The notes beneath the pieces were generated by a model. It did no database searches. It had not been told where the DNA came from and saw only the letters and a program-made list of their open reading frames with translations. 64,000 nt of DNA from Persicirhabdus sediminis (GTDB lineage: Bacteria; Verrucomicrobiota; Verrucomicrobiia; Verrucomicrobiales; Akkermansiaceae). Position numbers and translations under genes: made by a program. Where the stretch lies: NCBI RefSeq assembly GCF_016595495.1, contig NZ_JAENIM010000044.1, forward strand, positions 1-64,000, written 5' to 3'. Position 1 is the first letter of the stretch; each line of letters starts with the position of its first letter. This document shows, in pieces, positions 61,595 to 64,000 of the stretch.

Positions 61595-63052
61595 TTACAG
61601 CGAATCGATGTTGTCGATAGTATAGAGGGAAGGTGTGAGTCTTGGGAACTCTTCCTCTGGAATTTCTTGCATCAGCTGCTTGTATTCTTTGTAGAGTTCT
61701 TCAAATTTCTCTGGGTTAGACTGACGCAGATCGTTTTGTTGCTCGACGTCGTCTTTGAGGTTGAAGAGCATGGCGCTGACTTTTTTCATGTCTAGCTTGC
61801 CCTTAGAGGCTGGCTGGCCAGCGGACTTTTCTTGGTCGTTCCAGGTGAGCACCCAGTCGCCTTTGCGGTAGGCGATGTCATGCACGTAGCGGAAGAAGAG
61901 TTTGTCGTGTGGCTTGGCATTGTTAGTGCCATCGAGGAATGGCACGATGTTGACACCGTCGAAGCCAGTTTTTGGAGCTTCCAGCCCGAGGTGAGACATC
62001 ATTGTTGGTACCATGTCCAATGAAATGACAGGCTCATTGTATTGTTTGCCAGCTGGGACAACTCCTGGCCACTTGATGAAGTAGGGCACGCGGATGCCAC
62101 CTTCGTAGGTATCGCCTTTAAAGCCGCGCAGCTTAGCTGGTAGGCCGGCGTTGTTTACTGGATTCATGCGTCTAGGCATGGACTGGTAGCCATTATCAGA
62201 CAGGAAGAAAATGGCGGTATTGTCATCGATGCCATGTTTTTTCAGTGTCTCCGCAATGGCGCCAACACCGTCATCTACGGATAGAGTCATGGCTGCTAGA
62301 GCGTGACGGGTATCGTGGTCGAACTTTTTACCTGCTGCGGTGTGCAATTTTTCAGCGCGCTCGAAATGCTCAGGCGTAGCGACCCATGGGTGGTGGATGG
62401 CGTTGTAGGCTAGGTAGAGGAAGAATGGTTTGTCGTGGTTGCGGTCGATAAAGTCGACGGCTTCCTTTGAAAAGACATCAGTGAGGTAGTCACCTTTTTT
62501 GTAGTTAACAATGCCTTCGTTACGGTGAATTGGCCAATGAGGAACCTTGGTATCATAGGTGGTTTTCGCCTCAAAGTAATCGTGGCCGCCAGCCATGAAT
62601 CCAAAGAAATAATCAAATTCGCGGTTCCACGGTTTGTATTCTTCTTTGGCGTGGCCGAAGTGCCATTTGCCAATGGCGCCAGTGGTGTAGCCAGCTGGCT
62701 TGAGCAGCTCTTGGATCATTGGCTGACCTGTTGGGAGACCTTGTTTGGCATTGCCGCCGAAGTTGCCAATCACACCGAAGCGATCTTGGTAGCGGCCAGT
62801 GATGAGGCCGGCGCGTGATGGCCCGCAGACAGATGAGGTGACGTAGCCTTGAGTGAAATGTGTGCCCTCAGCTGCCATTTTGTCGATGTTAGGTGAGTAG
62901 ATGTCATCGGCTCCCATGTAGCCGATGTCGTCGTAGCCCATGTCATCGATGAGAATGATGATGAAGTTAGGTTTGCTCTCGGCGGCTTGAACCGATGCGC
63001 AGCCTAATGCCGCGGCTCCCAGAGTGAGAATGCCTTTTGTGATAGAGTTCAT
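61595..63052 (-). CDS. Formylglycine-dependent sulfatase
   Basis: An exported S1-type sulfatase of 485 residues with signal peptide (1-23). KPNFIIILIDDMGYDDIGYM holds the metal-binding aspartates and C76 in CGPSRAGLITGRY is the formylglycine site. Other family blocks are YTTGAIGKWHFGH and AIFFLSDNGYQSM. The pattern resembles arylsulfatase A or N-acetylgalactosamine-6-sulfatase groups. It is distinct from the sulfatase at 20804 (CSPTR type). Both suggest use of sulfated polysaccharides, as expected for a marine or gut habitat. A strong terminator follows. Confidence 0.96.
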   Translation of the reverse strand: MNSITKGILTLGAAALGCASVQAAESKPNFIIILIDDMGYDDIGYMGADDIYSPNIDKMAAEGTHFTQGYVTSSVCGPSRAGLITGRYQDRFGVIGNFGGNAKQGLPTGQPMIQELLKPAGYTTGAIGKWHFGHAKEEYKPWNREFDYFFGFMAGGHDYFEAKTTYDTKVPHWPIHRNEGIVNYKKGDYLTDVFSKEAVDFIDRNHDKPFFLYLAYNAIHHPWVATPEHFERAEKLHTAAGKKFDHDTRHALAAMTLSVDDGVGAIAETLKKHGIDDNTAIFFLSDNGYQSMPRRMNPVNNAGLPAKLRGFKGDTYEGGIRVPYFIKWPGVVPAGKQYNEPVISLDMVPTMMSHLGLEAPKTGFDGVNIVPFLDGTNNAKPHDKLFFRYVHDIAYRKGDWVLTWNDQEKSAGQPASKGKLDMKKVSAMLFNLKDDVEQQNDLRQSNPEKFEELYKEYKQLMQEIPEEEFPRLTPSLYTIDNIDSL

Positions 63053-63223
63053 TATTATGCGTGTAGAGTATTTTCTATGGAAGAGTACGTTGCTAGTTGG
63101 TGGAATCTGGATATAAATTTTTTTTACGGCGTTGGCGTGGGGCGGGTGAGGTGATGAGCGGCGATCTGCTCTGCTATGATGCGCTTGACGCGGCTAGCGG
63201 ATTGGCGCAGACAGGTGAACGAC

Positions 63224-64000
63224 ATGTTTGCATTTTCACAACCGTACCTAGCGCTGGCACCCATGCAGGCAATCACTGATTTGCCATTCATGCGGGTGAT
63301 GCAGCAGTTTGGCGGGCCAGATTATTTTGTCACTGAGTACTTCCGCGTGCACGAGCATTATCATCTAGAGAAAAAAATTCTAGCAAGCATCGTCGATAAT
63401 GATACCGGGCGGCCAGTTTTTGCCCAGATGATTGGCCAAGACATTGACGCTCTAGTGCGCAATGCCAAAGACCTAATGAACTACCCAGTGGCTGGCGTGG
63501 ACCTCAATCTTGGCTGCCCAGCGCCCGTGGTTTGCCGCAAAGATGCAGGTGGCGGGCTGCTCAGAACACCAGCTCGGGTGGATGAAATCCTTGGCCGACT
63601 ACGAGATGCCATTGATGGAAAATTTACCGTGAAAACTCGTATCGGCTATACCAGCCATGATGAGTTTGAGCAGTTGTTGGAGATTTTTAATCGTCACGAG
63701 TTAGACCTTCTAACGATCCATGGCAGAACCGTGCTGGAGCGCTATCAGACACCGGTGCACGATGACTGTGTGCGCCGCGCTGTGGAGGTGATGGACTGCC
63801 CGGTGATTGCCAATGGTAACGTCGTGGATGTGACGACCGCGCGTGGCTACCTACAGAAAACCGGCGCTGCTGGCTTGATGATTGGCCGCGGTGCCATTCG
63901 TAGCCCGTGGGTATTCGAGCAAATCCGCCAAGATCTAGCTGGCCAGCCGATCAAGCAGGTGAAGCGCTCTGATTTGCTAGAATACATCCAGCTGCTTTAC
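63224..64000 (+). CDS. dus: tRNA-dihydrouridine synthase (3' end beyond the window)
   Basis: The first 259 residues of an FMN-dependent enzyme that reduces uridines in the tRNA D-loop with NADPH. Visible are LALAPMQAITDLPFMRVMQQ at the start, the catalytic C98 in VDLNLGCPAPVVCRKDAGGG, KTRIGYTS, LTIHGRT and the FMN phosphate site GLMIGRGAIRSPWVF. The subfamily (DusA, B or C) is not decided; the GCPAPVV pattern fits a general bacterial Dus. The gene runs off the window end in an open frame. Confidence 0.95.
   Translation, partial: MFAFSQPYLALAPMQAITDLPFMRVMQQFGGPDYFVTEYFRVHEHYHLEKKILASIVDNDTGRPVFAQMIGQDIDALVRNAKDLMNYPVAGVDLNLGCPAPVVCRKDAGGGLLRTPARVDEILGRLRDAIDGKFTVKTRIGYTSHDEFEQLLEIFNRHELDLLTIHGRTVLERYQTPVHDDCVRRAVEVMDCPVIANGNVVDVTTARGYLQKTGAAGLMIGRGAIRSPWVFEQIRQDLAGQPIKQVKRSDLLEYIQLLY

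Overview
The window looks like the replication-origin-proximal part of a chromosome from a Verrucomicrobiota-like (PVC group), probably aquatic, heterotrophic bacterium. Supporting signs are two formylglycine sulfatases, a HEAT-repeat protein fused to a haem-bearing hydrazine-synthase-alpha-like module, many small secreted or lipid-anchored orphans, a giant PA14/Ig-like secreted protein, and a perfect 14-bp palindrome of the published Verrucomicrobia LexA type in front of a Y-family polymerase. No rRNA, tRNA, CRISPR array, insertion sequence or prophage was recognised.

Layout. 1-5.7 kb: the end of an unidentified gene, a block-structured 16-bp tandem array, a sigma54-type response regulator coupled to uppS, trmL, a hicAB toxin-antitoxin pair with its operators, two small exported proteins and a SMI1/KNR4 protein. 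5.8-10.5 kb: a single very long nifJ (pyruvate:ferredoxin oxidoreductase). 10.5-13.1 kb: an AT/C-rich accessory stretch with two paralogous 69-residue proteins that share a conserved upstream block, a membrane-anchored orphan and several repeats. 13.1-15.7 kb: ribD, then a 1.6-kb gene-poor region with a cluster of DnaA boxes beside an AT-rich tract (candidate oriC). 15.7-22.2 kb: MECR-like enoyl reductase, yrbL-like, SulP transporter, an exported orphan and a sulfatase, mostly on the + strand. 22.2-23.4 kb: tandem repeats. 23.5-25.5 kb: mnmG with two ParB-type (parS-like) palindromes, one inside and one upstream.

25.5-41.2 kb: an exported orphan with a possible short N-type domain, an exported nuclease, two paralogous secreted proteins (one HExxH, one degenerate), a VOC protein, a complete tripartite RND efflux operon, a membrane orphan, an mlaE without partners, a lipoprotein, a Xer recombinase and a cobalamin adenosyltransferase. 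41.4-52.9 kb: two very large exported proteins. 53-64 kb: a U32/RlhA-like protein, small membrane and lipoproteins, an AIM24-family pseudogene with an internal deletion, a LexA-controlled Y-family polymerase, VF530, an M50-like membrane protein, a second sulfatase and the start of a dus gene.

Themes. Housekeeping genes (uppS, trmL, ribD, mnmG, dus) are scattered among single accessory genes; the only clear operons are uppS-response regulator, hicAB and the RND pump. The origin-like features (DnaA boxes at 14.2-14.4 kb, parS-like sites at 24.6 and 25.4 kb, mnmG) agree with one another. The best candidates for something undescribed are the pair of small paralogous proteins with their shared upstream block, and the very high density of CAGCTG/CTAGCTGG words across the window.
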